A stretch of 64,000 nucleotides of DNA from Silvimonas iriomotensis (GCF_014645535.1 NZ_BMLX01000002.1:124001-188000), one strand, 5' to 3'. Shown: positions 53,403-63,627, counted from the stretch's first letter. Notes: a model not told the origin generated them from the letters alone. Made by a program: numbers and translations.

Positions 53403-56400
53403 ATGACCGAACAGCTCACACCCGGTTTGCTGGTGCTGCATGGCAACCGGCTGGAAGACCTGCGCACCACGGTTTTCGGCTGGATTACCGCCCATCCGCT
53501 GGCCCCGCTGGAAGAAGAAATCCTGCTGGTCCAGAGCAACAGCATTGCAGAGTGGCTCAAACTCTCGCTGGCGCAAGAGACCGGGATCAGCGCGGCCGCA
53601 TCAGTGCAATTGCCCTCGCAATTCTTGTGGCGTACCTATCGCAAAATGCTGGGGCCGGTGGCCGTGCCGCCCGTCTCGCCGCTGGATAAATCACCGCTGG
53701 CCTGGCGCTTGATGCGCATCTTGCCCACGCTGCTGGCCGCGCCGCACTTTGCGCCGTTGCGGCAGTTTCTGCATGACAACGACGCCGGTCGCCTGTGGCA
53801 ACTGGCGCAAAAGCTGGCCGATCTGTTCGACCAGTACCAGGTCTACCGCGCTGACTGGCTGACCGACTGGGCCGCCGGGCAGGATCAATTGCGCCGGGCC
53901 GATGGCAACATCACGCCGCTGCAGGAAGACCAGCGCTGGCAAGCCGCGCTGTGGCGGGCGCTGCTGGCAGATGTGCCAGAACACCTGCGCCACACCAGTC
54001 GCGACGCCATCCACACCCGGTTTATCGAGGCCATCCAGCGTGGCGACGCCCCGGTGAGCGCCTTGCCGCGCCGCGTGGTGCTGTTCGGCGTGTCGGCCCT
54101 GCCCATGCAGACTTTGCAAGCGCTGGCGGCGCTGGCCGAACGCTGTCAGGTGATCCTGGCGGTGCCCAACCCCTGCCAGTTTCACTGGGCCGATATCATT
54201 GATGGCCGCGAATTGTTGCGCGCGGCACGGCGGCGGCATGGTTTGCGTAGCGGCGTGGATTTATCCCGCATGCAGTTGTCGGAAATGCATGCGCAAAGCA
54301 ACCCGTTATTGGCGGCCTGGGGCCGGCAAGGGCGGGATTTTGTACGCATGCTCGATGAGTTTGACGACGCGCTGGCGGCGCAACAACGCTTTCCTGATAC
54401 CCGCATCGACCTGTTTGACGACGGCCCCGGCACGACCATGCTGGCGCAAGTCCAGGCCCGCATCCGCGATCTGCAAGCGCCTGATGGCGAACACACGCCC
54501 GTTAGCGCGGCTGATCGCTCCATTGTGTTTCACGTTGCCCACAGCGCGCAGCGTGAGGTTGAAATCCTGCACGACCAGTTGCTGGACCTGTTCGCCCAAC
54601 CTGACCCGCAATCGCCGCTCACCCCGCGGGATGTGGTGGTCATGGTGCCGGATATCGAGACATTTGCGCCGGCCATTGAAGCCGTGTTCGGCCAGTACGA
54701 ACGCAACGATCCGCGCTTTGTGCCCTGGCTGATTGCCGACCAGAAAAACCGCGGCATCAACCCGCTGCTCAAGGCGCTGGAATGGTTGCTGCGCTTGCCG
54801 GAGCAGCGCTGTCGCCTCTCTGAAGTACGCGACCTGTTTGACGTCCCGGCCCTGGCCCGGCGCTTTGGCGTGGCCGATGCCGATCTGGAACGGCTGGCGC
54901 AATGGAGTATCGGCGCCGGCGTGCGCTGGGGCTTGTCGGGCGAGCAACGCGCGCAACTGGGTCTGGCTGCGGTGGGCGAGCAGAATTCCTGGCTGTTTGG
55001 CCTGCGCCGCATGCTGCTGGGCTTTGCCAGCGGCGACGACGCCCCGTTTGCCGGGATCGAACCGTATGGCGAGGTTGGCGGGCTGGATGCCGCTGTCGCC
55101 GGTTCTCTGGCCGCGCTGGTTGAACAACTGATCAACTGGAGTGCCAGCCTGCAACAAGCGCGCACGCCTGGCGAGTGGAGCGAAGCCGGCCGCGCCTTGC
55201 TGGCCGCGTTTTTTGAATCGGCCAATGATAGCGAGCGGCTGACGTTGATCGCCGTCGATACCGCCCTGCAACGCTGGCTGCACGCGTGCGAGCTGGCCGG
55301 TTACACCGATCCGGTGGCGCTGCCGGTGCTGCGTGAAGCCTGGCTGGGCCAGGTGGATGAGCCCACGCTGGACAAACGCTTTCTGGCCGGCGGCGTCACG
55401 TTCTGCACCTTGCTGCCGATGCGTGCCATCCCCTTCCAGGTGGTCTGCCTGCTGGGCATGAACGATGGCGATTATCCGCGCCAGAATCAGCGGGCAGATT
55501 TTGACTTGCTGGCCACGCCCGGCCAGTACCGCCCCGGCGATCGCTCGCGGCGCGATGATGACCGCTATCTGATGCTGGAAGCCTTGCTGGCGGCCCGCCG
55601 CCAGTTGTATATCAGCTGGGCCGGGCACAGCCCGCGTGACAACAGCGAGCAACCGGCGTCGGTGCTGGTCTCGCAACTGCGTGATTATCTGGCCGCCAAC
55701 TGGCAGGCCGGCGTGGTGGAACGCCTGACCACGCATCACCCCTTGCAACCCTTCAGCCGCCGTTATTTTGAGGGTGGTCAGCTGCATACCTGGGTGCGGG
55801 AATGGCGTGACGCGCATCAGCAAACCGGCAACGCCCCCGGCGCGACACCGGACAACGCGCCGGAAACCCGCAAGCAGGTCAACCTTTCGCTGTTGCGGCA
55901 ATTCCTGGCCAACCCGGTCAAAGTGTATTTCCAGGAAGTGCTGCAGGTGCGGTTTGAAGACCTGACGCTGGTTGAAGACAACGAAGAACCCTTTGACCTG
56001 GATGGCCTGCAAACCTGGCAAATGGTAGCGCAATGGCTGGATCAAGCCAGCGCTACGCCAGACCCGGCCGCGCTGGAGCACGCCGCCATTCGCTCGGGGC
56101 GTAGCGGCCAGTTGCCGATCGGCCCCATGGGTGAACGCGAGCGAGCCAAACTGATGGCGCAAGTGCAACCCATGTGGGCGCGCTGGCTCAAGCTCATGAC
56201 TGCGTGGCCGGATGACGCCTCTCGCGTCTTGCTCCAGGCCAGTCATGCCGATATCGCCCTGGAAGACTGGCTGGATGGCCTGCGCCAGCGCGATGGTCAG
56301 ACCGGCTGGCTGATGCTCAACCCGGGCAAGCTGACCGACAAAAAGGGCGCGCCGCGTGCCGACAAACTGCTGCTGCCCTGGCTGCGCCAACTGGTGACCG

Positions 56401-56807
56401 CCGCGGCCGGCCTGCCCATGACGGGCGTGATTGTCGCGCGCGATGCGGTCCTCACCCTGGGCCAGCCGGATGCCGAAAGCGCCCAGGCCACGCTGCAGCA
56501 CTTGCTGGCGGCATGGGCCGAGGGCATGACCCGGCCACTGCCGTTTGCCGTGGCCACAGCACTGGCTGCATTGTCGGACAACGGCAAGCCGGCCGATGTT
56601 TACGAAGGTGCCAGCATGATCAGCATCGCGCCGGAATCGGCCGAGCCCTGCCTGGCACGCATCTGGCCAGACTTCGCCACGCTCAGCCACAGCGGCGAGT
56701 TCCAGCAGTATGCCCAAACCCTGTTTGCGCCTCTTGCACAGTGGGCGACCGAACACATTCAGGTCGAGCTGCAGTGCGGCGAGGACGAGGAAGCCGATCA
56801 TGCCTGA
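53403..56807 (+). CDS. recC: Exodeoxyribonuclease V subunit gamma
   Basis: A protein of 1134 aa (E. coli RecC is 1122). RecC holds RecB and RecD together, splits the duplex and scans for the Chi sequence. It starts with the recognisable GLLVLHGNRLEDLRTTVFGW and QSNSIAEWLKLSLAQ; later FCTLLPMRAIPFQVVCLLGM and NDGDYPRQ are typical. Like other RecC proteins it has a helicase-like fold without working ATPase motifs. Its end overlaps recB by 8 bp, showing translational coupling. Confidence 0.95.
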   Translation: MTEQLTPGLLVLHGNRLEDLRTTVFGWITAHPLAPLEEEILLVQSNSIAEWLKLSLAQETGISAAASVQLPSQFLWRTYRKMLGPVAVPPVSPLDKSPLAWRLMRILPTLLAAPHFAPLRQFLHDNDAGRLWQLAQKLADLFDQYQVYRADWLTDWAAGQDQLRRADGNITPLQEDQRWQAALWRALLADVPEHLRHTSRDAIHTRFIEAIQRGDAPVSALPRRVVLFGVSALPMQTLQALAALAERCQVILAVPNPCQFHWADIIDGRELLRAARRRHGLRSGVDLSRMQLSEMHAQSNPLLAAWGRQGRDFVRMLDEFDDALAAQQRFPDTRIDLFDDGPGTTMLAQVQARIRDLQAPDGEHTPVSAADRSIVFHVAHSAQREVEILHDQLLDLFAQPDPQSPLTPRDVVVMVPDIETFAPAIEAVFGQYERNDPRFVPWLIADQKNRGINPLLKALEWLLRLPEQRCRLSEVRDLFDVPALARRFGVADADLERLAQWSIGAGVRWGLSGEQRAQLGLAAVGEQNSWLFGLRRMLLGFASGDDAPFAGIEPYGEVGGLDAAVAGSLAALVEQLINWSASLQQARTPGEWSEAGRALLAAFFESANDSERLTLIAVDTALQRWLHACELAGYTDPVALPVLREAWLGQVDEPTLDKRFLAGGVTFCTLLPMRAIPFQVVCLLGMNDGDYPRQNQRADFDLLATPGQYRPGDRSRRDDDRYLMLEALLAARRQLYISWAGHSPRDNSEQPASVLVSQLRDYLAANWQAGVVERLTTHHPLQPFSRRYFEGGQLHTWVREWRDAHQQTGNAPGATPDNAPETRKQVNLSLLRQFLANPVKVYFQEVLQVRFEDLTLVEDNEEPFDLDGLQTWQMVAQWLDQASATPDPAALEHAAIRSGRSGQLPIGPMGERERAKLMAQVQPMWARWLKLMTAWPDDASRVLLQASHADIALEDWLDGLRQRDGQTGWLMLNPGKLTDKKGAPRADKLLLPWLRQLVTAAAGLPMTGVIVARDAVLTLGQPDAESAQATLQHLLAAWAEGMTRPLPFAVATALAALSDNGKPADVYEGASMISIAPESAEPCLARIWPDFATLSHSGEFQQYAQTLFAPLAQWATEHIQVELQCGEDEEADHA

Positions 56808-59800
56808 CGCCAATCGCCTGCAGGCGATCTCTTTTGAGCTTTACGGCAGCCGGCTGATCGAGGCCAGCGCCGGCACCGGCAAGACCTGGACCATTGCCGC
56901 GCTGTATATCCGGCTGATCCTGGGGCACGGCGGGGCCAATGCCTTTGCCACCCCGCTGCTGCCAGCGCAGATTCTGGTCATGACCTTTACCCGCGCCGCC
57001 ACGCGTGAGTTGTCCGACCGCATCCGCGCCCGTTTGCTGCATGCGGCGCGGTGTTTCCGCGACGAAGAACAACCCGCCGCGCAAGACACCTTCTTGCGCG
57101 AGGTGCTGGCCAGTTACGACGATGCCACCATGCGCAACGAGGCCGCCCACCGCCTTGCCATGGCCGCCGACGCCATGGACGATGCTGCCGTGTTCACCAT
57201 TGATGCATGGTGCCAGCGCATGCTGCGTGAACATGCGTTTGATAGCGGCAACCTGTTTGATGAATCCTTGCTGCAAAACGAGGACGAACTACGGCTGGAC
57301 GCCACGCGGGACTATTGGCGCGAGCACGTCTACCAGCTTGATCCGCAGTGTGTGGATGCCATCCTCGCCGTCGCTGCCACGCCAGACGGCCTTGCCCGGC
57401 GCCTGGGTGAACTGTTGCGACTGGATGAGCGCCCGGCGCCGCCACCTGGCTTTTTTGCGCAGCTGCGCCAGGTGGTGGCAGAAGTGGCAGAACTGGAAAA
57501 CGCCGCCCGCGCGGCCTGGCTGGCCGATGACGAACGCCTTACCCAGGTCTGGGAAGACGCCTTTGCCAATGAATGGCTGCAAAAACCCAAGTACAACCAC
57601 GCCAAAAGCCCTTTTGCCGCGCGCCTTGCCGCCGTGCGCGGCTGGGCGGCGGGCGCTGTAGCCAGCAAGTCGCTGCTGGACACCTGGCTGCCCAATATGG
57701 CGCCCACCGAGGCCCACTTCAGGAAATCCACCACCGCAGCCCAGCGTGACTTGCTGGTGCACCCTTGGCAAACGCATCTGCTGCGCTGGCTGGAAGCCCG
57801 CCAGGCGCTGCCGGCGTTGCAGGCCGGCGTGCTGGTCCATGCCGCCGACTGGGTCGCCCACCGCATGAGCCAGCTGAAAAAGCAGCAAGGCGTATACAGC
57901 TTTGCCGACATGCTGCAGCGGCTGGATCACGCGCTGGCCGGCCCCAACGGCGCCACGCTGCGGGAACGGATTCTGGCCCAGTACCCGGTGGCGCTGATCG
58001 ACGAATTCCAGGATACCTCGCCGCGCCAGTACCGCATTTTTGACCGGCTTTACCGGGCTGCCGACAACAATCCGGCACAGGCGCTCTTGTTGATTGGCGA
58101 CCCCAAGCAATCCATTTACGGTTTTCGCGGCGCCGATATTTACAGTTATTTGCAGGCCCGGCGCGCCACGGCCGGTCGGCACTATGTGCTGGACACCAAT
58201 TTTCGCTCCACCGCCGGCCTTGTGCGGGGTGTGAACCGCTTGTTTGAATATGCGGAAACCAGCTTCGAGCAAGGCGCGTTCCGCTTTCGCACGGGGGAAG
58301 ACAACCCGTTGCCGTTTGAATCGGTCAATGCGGCGGGCCGTGCCGAACAACTGGTGCGCCATGCCGGCCCGGTAGCCCCCGTCACCGTCTGGCACGGGCC
58401 GGAAAAGCTGCCCGGCAAGCTGTACCAGCAACACTTTGCCGCACTGTGCGCCGAGGAAATCGTCACCCTCTTGAACGATCCGGGCGCCGGCTTTGCCATG
58501 GACAGCGGCCTGCGGCGGCTGGAGCCAGCTGACATTGCGGTGCTGGTGCGGTCCGGCAAAGAGGCCGCTGTGGTCCGCCGCGCGTTGCAGCAACGCGGTG
58601 TGGCCAGCGTGTATTTGTCTGATTCCGACTCGGTTTTTGACAGCGACGAAGCTGCCGACCTGTTGCGCTGGCTGATGGCCGTGGCCGACCCGCTTGATGG
58701 CCACCGCGCCCGCGCCGCCTGGGCAACCGCCATGGCTGATCTGGACCTGCCCACGCTCACCCGCCTGGCCAGCGACGATCTGGAATGGGAACGCCGGCTG
58801 GAAACGCTCAAGGCACTGCGCCAGCGCTGGAAGCGTTACGGCGTGCTGGCCATGGTGCGCGACCTGCTGCATACGCTGCAATTGCCGGCGCGTTTGTTGC
58901 CGCTGCCCGGCGGGGAACGCCGGCTGACCAACCTGTTGCACCTGGCCGAACTGCTGCAGCACGCCAGCCAGCAACTGGAAGGCGAACAGGCGCTGATTCG
59001 CTGGTTTGCCGAACAGATCACCGGTACGCGTGAATCGGGCGATGAAAAAATAGTGCGGCTGGAAAGCGACGCGGACCTTGTCAAAGTTGTCACCGTGCAC
59101 AAGTCCAAAGGCCTGGAATACGCGCTGGTGTTCATGCCGTTTGCCACCTCCTGGTTTGAAGCGCGTGATGTGACGGTGATCCGTTATGTGGATGAAGCCG
59201 GCCAGCCGCAACTGGACTTCAACAAGGCCGAACACGCCAAAGCGGCGGCCGATACCGCCCGTCTGCAGGAAGATCTACGCCTGTTTTACGTTGCCGCCAC
59301 CCGCGCGCGCCATGCGCTGTGGCTGGGGGTGAACGAGTTCCTTTCCGGTACCAGCCCCAGGTTGCAGCGCAGTGCGATCGGCTATCTGCTGACCGCGGGT
59401 AATGCGCTGTCAGAACTCAACCTGGCCCAGGCCTTGCAGCAGTTGAAGGGCGAGACGCCAGAGATCTTCCTGCAAGCCATTACGCCGGACGAACCCCCGC
59501 TCACCCGCATGGCATCACGGGGCCATGCTGCCCCGCTGGTCGAGGCCCCGTTCTATCAAGGCCAGATTGATACCCGCTGGCAGATTGCCAGTTTCTCTGG
59601 CCTGATCCGCGACATGCAGCACGCCGCCGCACCCGTACCGGAAACCGCCCGCGACGAAACCCTGCAAGAAAGTGCCGGCGACACCACGCCAGCCACCGGG
59701 CCGGCTGATAACGCGCCGTGGCACCAGTTCCCCCGCGGCGCCCTGCCCGGCACCTTGCTGCACGATCAGCTGGAATGGCTGGCCAGCGAGGGCTTTGCGC

Positions 59801-60438
59801 TGGTCGACCAGGCCCCGCAAGACTTTGCCGAATGGCTGGGCCGCCGCTGCGAGCGTCTGGGCTGGGCCAACCGTAAAGACGAAGTCGTCACCTGGCTGAG
59901 CGAACTGGCGCGCACGCCGCTGCAACCCATCGACACCCCATTGACCGCGCTGACCCATATCCTGCCGGAAATGGAGTTCTGGTTTCCGAACCGGGACATT
60001 GCCAGCCAGACCATCGACGCCCTGTGCAGCACGCATTTGCTGGCCGGCCAGCCGCGCCCGCAACTGGCCGCGCGCGAACTGCGCGGCATGATCAAGGGTT
60101 ACTGCGATCTGGTGTTCGAACACGAAGGCCGCTACTGGATTCTGGATTACAAATCCAACGCGCTAGGCGCGGGCGATGCCGATTACACCCTTGATGCGCT
60201 TGAGCGCGCCATGGCGGCGCACCGTTACGACGTGCAAGCGGCGCTCTACCTGCTGGCCCTGCACCGGCTGCTGCAACAGCGCCTTGGCGCGCGCTACCGG
60301 CCGCAAGATCACCTGGGCGGCGCCATTTACCTGTTCATGCGCGGCATCAAGGGCCCGCAGCGCGGCAGCTATGTCGTGCCGGCAGACCTTGCCTTGCTGG
60401 AACAACTCGACCACGCCATGCGGGAGCCGCAACCATGA
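56800..60438 (+). CDS. recB: Exodeoxyribonuclease V subunit beta
   Basis: A protein of 1212 aa. Helicase part: Walker A EASAGTGKTW near residue 24, VMTFTRAAT, LIDEFQDTSPRQYRIF, GDPKQSIYGFRGAD and VVTVHKSKGLEY. C-terminal nuclease domain: GMIKGYCDLVFEHEG and WILDYKSN near residues 1095-1120 carry the catalytic Asp and Lys. The ATG at 56800 overlaps the recC stop; a frame open from 56710 belongs inside recC. With RecC and RecD it forms the enzyme for double-strand break repair and degradation of foreign linear DNA. Confidence 0.96.
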   Translation: MPDANRLQAISFELYGSRLIEASAGTGKTWTIAALYIRLILGHGGANAFATPLLPAQILVMTFTRAATRELSDRIRARLLHAARCFRDEEQPAAQDTFLREVLASYDDATMRNEAAHRLAMAADAMDDAAVFTIDAWCQRMLREHAFDSGNLFDESLLQNEDELRLDATRDYWREHVYQLDPQCVDAILAVAATPDGLARRLGELLRLDERPAPPPGFFAQLRQVVAEVAELENAARAAWLADDERLTQVWEDAFANEWLQKPKYNHAKSPFAARLAAVRGWAAGAVASKSLLDTWLPNMAPTEAHFRKSTTAAQRDLLVHPWQTHLLRWLEARQALPALQAGVLVHAADWVAHRMSQLKKQQGVYSFADMLQRLDHALAGPNGATLRERILAQYPVALIDEFQDTSPRQYRIFDRLYRAADNNPAQALLLIGDPKQSIYGFRGADIYSYLQARRATAGRHYVLDTNFRSTAGLVRGVNRLFEYAETSFEQGAFRFRTGEDNPLPFESVNAAGRAEQLVRHAGPVAPVTVWHGPEKLPGKLYQQHFAALCAEEIVTLLNDPGAGFAMDSGLRRLEPADIAVLVRSGKEAAVVRRALQQRGVASVYLSDSDSVFDSDEAADLLRWLMAVADPLDGHRARAAWATAMADLDLPTLTRLASDDLEWERRLETLKALRQRWKRYGVLAMVRDLLHTLQLPARLLPLPGGERRLTNLLHLAELLQHASQQLEGEQALIRWFAEQITGTRESGDEKIVRLESDADLVKVVTVHKSKGLEYALVFMPFATSWFEARDVTVIRYVDEAGQPQLDFNKAEHAKAAADTARLQEDLRLFYVAATRARHALWLGVNEFLSGTSPRLQRSAIGYLLTAGNALSELNLAQALQQLKGETPEIFLQAITPDEPPLTRMASRGHAAPLVEAPFYQGQIDTRWQIASFSGLIRDMQHAAAPVPETARDETLQESAGDTTPATGPADNAPWHQFPRGALPGTLLHDQLEWLASEGFALVDQAPQDFAEWLGRRCERLGWANRKDEVVTWLSELARTPLQPIDTPLTALTHILPEMEFWFPNRDIASQTIDALCSTHLLAGQPRPQLAARELRGMIKGYCDLVFEHEGRYWILDYKSNALGAGDADYTLDALERAMAAHRYDVQAALYLLALHRLLQQRLGARYRPQDHLGGAIYLFMRGIKGPQRGSYVVPADLALLEQLDHAMREPQP

Positions 60439-62435
60439 TCCGCCGTATCGATACGCTCAGTGGCGATCTGTTCGCGGACGCCGCCCCCCTCGTGCTTGAC
60501 CGCGTAGCGCTGTTTGAACACCTGAACCACTGGACCAGCCAGCACTGGTTGCGCCAGCTGGATACCGCCTTCGCCCGCTTTCTGGCCGACCTGGACCCAC
60601 AAGCCAGCCCCGCCGTGTTGCTCGCCGCCACCTTGTTGGCGCACATGGAAGGCCGCGGCCACAGTTGCCTGATGCTTGATGAACTGGCGCATGACCCGGC
60701 CACCTTGCTGGCCTGGCCCGTGGCAGGCCTGAACGCCTGGCAAAGCATCGCGCCGGCCATGCCTGGCCACGCGGCGGGCTGGCAGGCCGAACTTGGCCGC
60801 AGCACCGTTGTGACCACCGATCCGGCCACCAGCAATGCGCCGCTGGTGCTCGCTGGCACGCGACTTTATCTGCGGCGTTATCACGGTTACGAGCAAAGCG
60901 TGGCCAATGCGGTGCGGCAGCGGACCGCCCATGCCCAGGGCGAACACGATGCGCTGGTTCGGCAATGGCTGGACCGCTTGTTTGAGCACGACCCCGCCAA
61001 CCAGCCAGACTGGCAGAAAATGGCCTGCGCCATCGGCACGCGCGGGCAACTGGCGGTCGTCACCGGCGGCCCTGGCACGGGCAAGACCTACACCGTGGCA
61101 CGCTTGCTGGCCCTGCTGCTGGCCACGGCCGATCACCCCGACACCTTGCGCGTTGCCCTGGCCGCCCCCACCGGCAAAGCGGCGGCGCGGCTGAAACAAT
61201 CCATTGATGGCGCGCTGCAGGATCTGCAGCAAAAAGTGGGCGCAGATCTGGCGCTGACCGCCTTTGCCGAACGCGTTGGCGCCGCCCGTACCTTGCACAG
61301 TTTGCTGGGCGCCCGCCCGGACACCCGCAAGTTCCGCCACCACGCCGGCAACCCGCTGGAAGTGGACGTGCTGATTGTCGACGAAGCCTCGATGATCCAC
61401 CTGGAAATGATGGCCGCCCTGCTCGACGCCCTGCCGGCCCACGCCAGGTTGATCTTGCTGGGCGACAAAGACCAGTTGGCCTCCGTCGAAGCCGGCGCCG
61501 TGCTGGGCGATCTGTGCCGGGATGCCGAAGCAGGCCGTTACACCGGCGCCACCGTGGATTTCGTCAGCCGGACCACCGGCCAGACGCTGCCCGCGCAATA
61601 CCTGGGTCAAGGCAACGCCCTGGCGCAGCAAACGGTGATGTTGCGCGTCAGCCGCCGTTTTGGCGGCCCCATTGGCCAACTGGCTCTGGCCGTCAACCGT
61701 GGCGACGCGCCCGCCGCGCTGGCCGTGCTGATGGACCATCACGCCGCAGTGCAATGGCGCAACCGCGCCAACCCGCAAGCCGTAGTCGAACTCGCCTTGA
61801 GTGGCCGCGCCGGCGCGCCTGGTGGTTATGCCAGTTATCTGGAAGTGGTGAAACAGCGCCCGCCGGATGTGCCCGAACACGAAAGCTGGGTACGGGCCGT
61901 GCTGGGTGCTTTCGAACGTTTCCGGGTGCTTTGCGCCGTGCGCGAGGGCGACTGGGGCGTAGCCGGCCTGAACAAGGCCATCGAAACCGAACTGGCCCGG
62001 CACGACTGGCTGCCGCGCAATCGGGGCGAGTGGTACACCGGCCGCCCGGTCATGATCACCCGCAACGACCCCGGCATGAAGGTCTACAACGGCGACATCG
62101 GCATCGCCCTGCCTGACCCCGCCACCGACGCACTGCGAGTGTATTTTCTGGATGGCCAGGACATCCGCTCCGTCCTCGCCAGCCGGCTGGCCGACGTAGA
62201 AACCGCCTTCGCCATGACCGTGCACAAATCGCAAGGGTCCGAGTTTGAACACACCGTCCTGGCCCTTCCCGTCGATGCCGGCCAGATTCTGACGCGGGAA
62301 CTGGTCTACACCGGCATCACCCGCGCCCGCCAGTACTTCACACTGGTCAGCGCCAGCCAGCAAGGGTTTGAAGACGCGCTGGGCCGGCAAACGCGACGGG
62401 CCAGCGGCCTGTATGAGGGACTGGCAGGCGCCTGA
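60435..62435 (+). CDS. recD: Exodeoxyribonuclease V subunit alpha
   Basis: A protein of 666 aa, somewhat longer than E. coli RecD (608). A 5'-3' helicase: Walker A TGGPGTGKTYT (residues 210-220), VALAAPTGKAAARL, VLIVDEASM, LGDKDQLASVEAGAVL and the C-terminal MTVHKSQGSEF. It overlaps recB by 4 bp (ATGA), so the three subunits are made from one mRNA. Confidence 0.96.
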   Translation: MIRRIDTLSGDLFADAAPLVLDRVALFEHLNHWTSQHWLRQLDTAFARFLADLDPQASPAVLLAATLLAHMEGRGHSCLMLDELAHDPATLLAWPVAGLNAWQSIAPAMPGHAAGWQAELGRSTVVTTDPATSNAPLVLAGTRLYLRRYHGYEQSVANAVRQRTAHAQGEHDALVRQWLDRLFEHDPANQPDWQKMACAIGTRGQLAVVTGGPGTGKTYTVARLLALLLATADHPDTLRVALAAPTGKAAARLKQSIDGALQDLQQKVGADLALTAFAERVGAARTLHSLLGARPDTRKFRHHAGNPLEVDVLIVDEASMIHLEMMAALLDALPAHARLILLGDKDQLASVEAGAVLGDLCRDAEAGRYTGATVDFVSRTTGQTLPAQYLGQGNALAQQTVMLRVSRRFGGPIGQLALAVNRGDAPAALAVLMDHHAAVQWRNRANPQAVVELALSGRAGAPGGYASYLEVVKQRPPDVPEHESWVRAVLGAFERFRVLCAVREGDWGVAGLNKAIETELARHDWLPRNRGEWYTGRPVMITRNDPGMKVYNGDIGIALPDPATDALRVYFLDGQDIRSVLASRLADVETAFAMTVHKSQGSEFEHTVLALPVDAGQILTRELVYTGITRARQYFTLVSASQQGFEDALGRQTRRASGLYEGLAGA

Positions 62436-62461
62436 TCACCCCGCCTGTCCATTCTCTGGCG

Positions 62462-62767
62462 TTACTGCGGGTGCACGCCGGCCTGCTCCATCATCGGTGC
62501 CAGCGACTGCTCCAGATCGCACACCGAACGGCGGCAGGCCACAAAGCGGATATTGTTCTGCGTGGCCAGTTGCCGGTAATTGCGCATGACGTTATGGCCC
62601 ATGAAATCCGTAAACAGAATAATCAAATCCGCCCCGCGCGCACTGGTGGGCTTGCGCTGATGCGAAGCATCACGCCCGGTCAGATGGGCGGCAATGCGAA
62701 TACCGTAACGGTCCAGCAACTGCGGGATATTACCCAGACGATCCGCCCCGATCAGATACGCATTCAT
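62462..62767 (-). CDS. DUF2325-family protein
   Basis: A 101-aa protein with the DUF2325 pattern: MNAYLIGADRLGNIPQLLDR, a central AAHLTGRD with basic residues, ADLIILFTDFMGHNVM and the end FVACRRSVCDLEQSL. It looks like a small Rossmann-type domain; function unknown. The start at 62767 is preceded by GGGGAG; the frame is open to 62824 but that extension is not family-like. It converges on recD with 26 bp between. Confidence 0.8.
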   Translation of the reverse strand: MNAYLIGADRLGNIPQLLDRYGIRIAAHLTGRDASHQRKPTSARGADLIILFTDFMGHNVMRNYRQLATQNNIRFVACRRSVCDLEQSLAPMMEQAGVHPQ

Positions 62768-62867
62768 ATGCTCCCCTTGGCCGCCCTGTGGTGATGGGCG
62801 TGTGGTCAAGGTAGCACCGGACATTAAATAACAATAAAGAATATTAAGTTAGATTTTTATAACTTTG

Positions 62868-62954
62868 TGTGAGGTGTGAGGTGTGAGGTGTGAGGTGTGA
62901 GGTGTGAGGTGTGAGGTGTGAGGTGTGAGGTGTGAGGTGTGAGGTGTGAGGTGT
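62868..62954. repeat. Heptamer array (TGTGAGG), about 12.5 perfect units
   Basis: The same unit and orientation as the array at 49487-49602, here preceded by a short AT-rich stretch (62820-62865) that may contain the promoter of the DUF2325 gene. Copy number differs between the two arrays. Confidence 0.97.
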
Positions 62955-63080
62955 GCAGAGTGTACGGCGGGGTTTGCCGGGTGCAACTGCTATGTCACGC
63001 GGCCCACAATTTTCACCCACCCCACAACTTCGTCATTCCTGACCTCGGCGCCCCCCCTGGCCGGAATCCAGGCGCAAACA
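62955..63080 (+). repeat. Dispersed sequence following the heptamer array, copy 2
   Basis: Repeats the order of 49603-49735: GTGCAGAGTGTACGGCGGGG, a GTGCAACTGCTAT stretch, a variable part, then CGTCATTCCTGACCTCGGCG and CCCTGGCCGGAATCCAG. About 80-85% alike over the shared blocks. No gene. Confidence 0.8.
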
Positions 63081-63137
63081 GGTGTGCCGAAGGCACTGAA
63101 ACCGGTTTGCCAGGCAAAGCCCACCTGCTGTGGGCAG

Positions 63138-63627
63138 ACTGGATTCCGGCTCAAGGCCGGAATGACGAAGTGGTTGGGTGGATGACTCATTCTGGCAAGC
63201 AGACGATTTCCGGGGTTGCCGTCGCCGTTGATTTTCGGGGTTGCGGTTGCCTTTGACGTACCTCCCCTTGACTGCGCCGAGCATCGCAGCAAGGCGCGGC
63301 GATCAAGGCGAAGCGGTAGGCCGCAGGCCGAACTCGCGAGCCAGCCGCGTCTTGCGAGAAGCACAGGGAACTCGCGCAGCGAGCGCAGTCCCGCTGCCAC
63401 TGACATCCCGGGCATCCTGCGGCAATGTGGGGACACCCCCGAGGGGCGTCGCCGGGGTCGCCTTTCTTTGGTTACTTTCTTTGGGGCCGCCGAGGTGGCG
63501 AAGCAAAGAAAGTAACGTGCTCCGGCCACCGCCGGTATCAAAACACCGCGCCGTCAGGCGCTAACAGCAGTCAAGTCTTCAAAGACAGCAGCAGGTGGAT
63601 AGTCGCTACCGCCCCGAATCCACCCTC
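63138..63627 (+). repeat. Modular dispersed repeat, copy C (type I, long form)
   Basis: A degenerate dRS3-like palindrome (CTGGATTCCGG...CCGGAATGACGAAG), a TTGCCG-like tract, the type I module (CCCCTTGACTGCGCCGAGC), a perfect 13-bp stem with an enlarged 20-nt loop (arms 63472-63484 and 63505-63517), GCGCCGTCAGGCGCTAA and the long tail shared with copy B. The tail covers the last codons and stop of the gene ending at 63606. Confidence 0.85.

Noticed and set aside
54306-56813. Long open frame on the minus strand opposite recC (835 codons)
   Set aside because: Same reason: composition of an antisense shadow, no ribosome site, and recC is unmistakable on the other strand.
57289-59235. Long open frame opposite recB (648 codons)
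   Set aside because: Antisense shadow of the RecB helicase domain with no recognisable domain.
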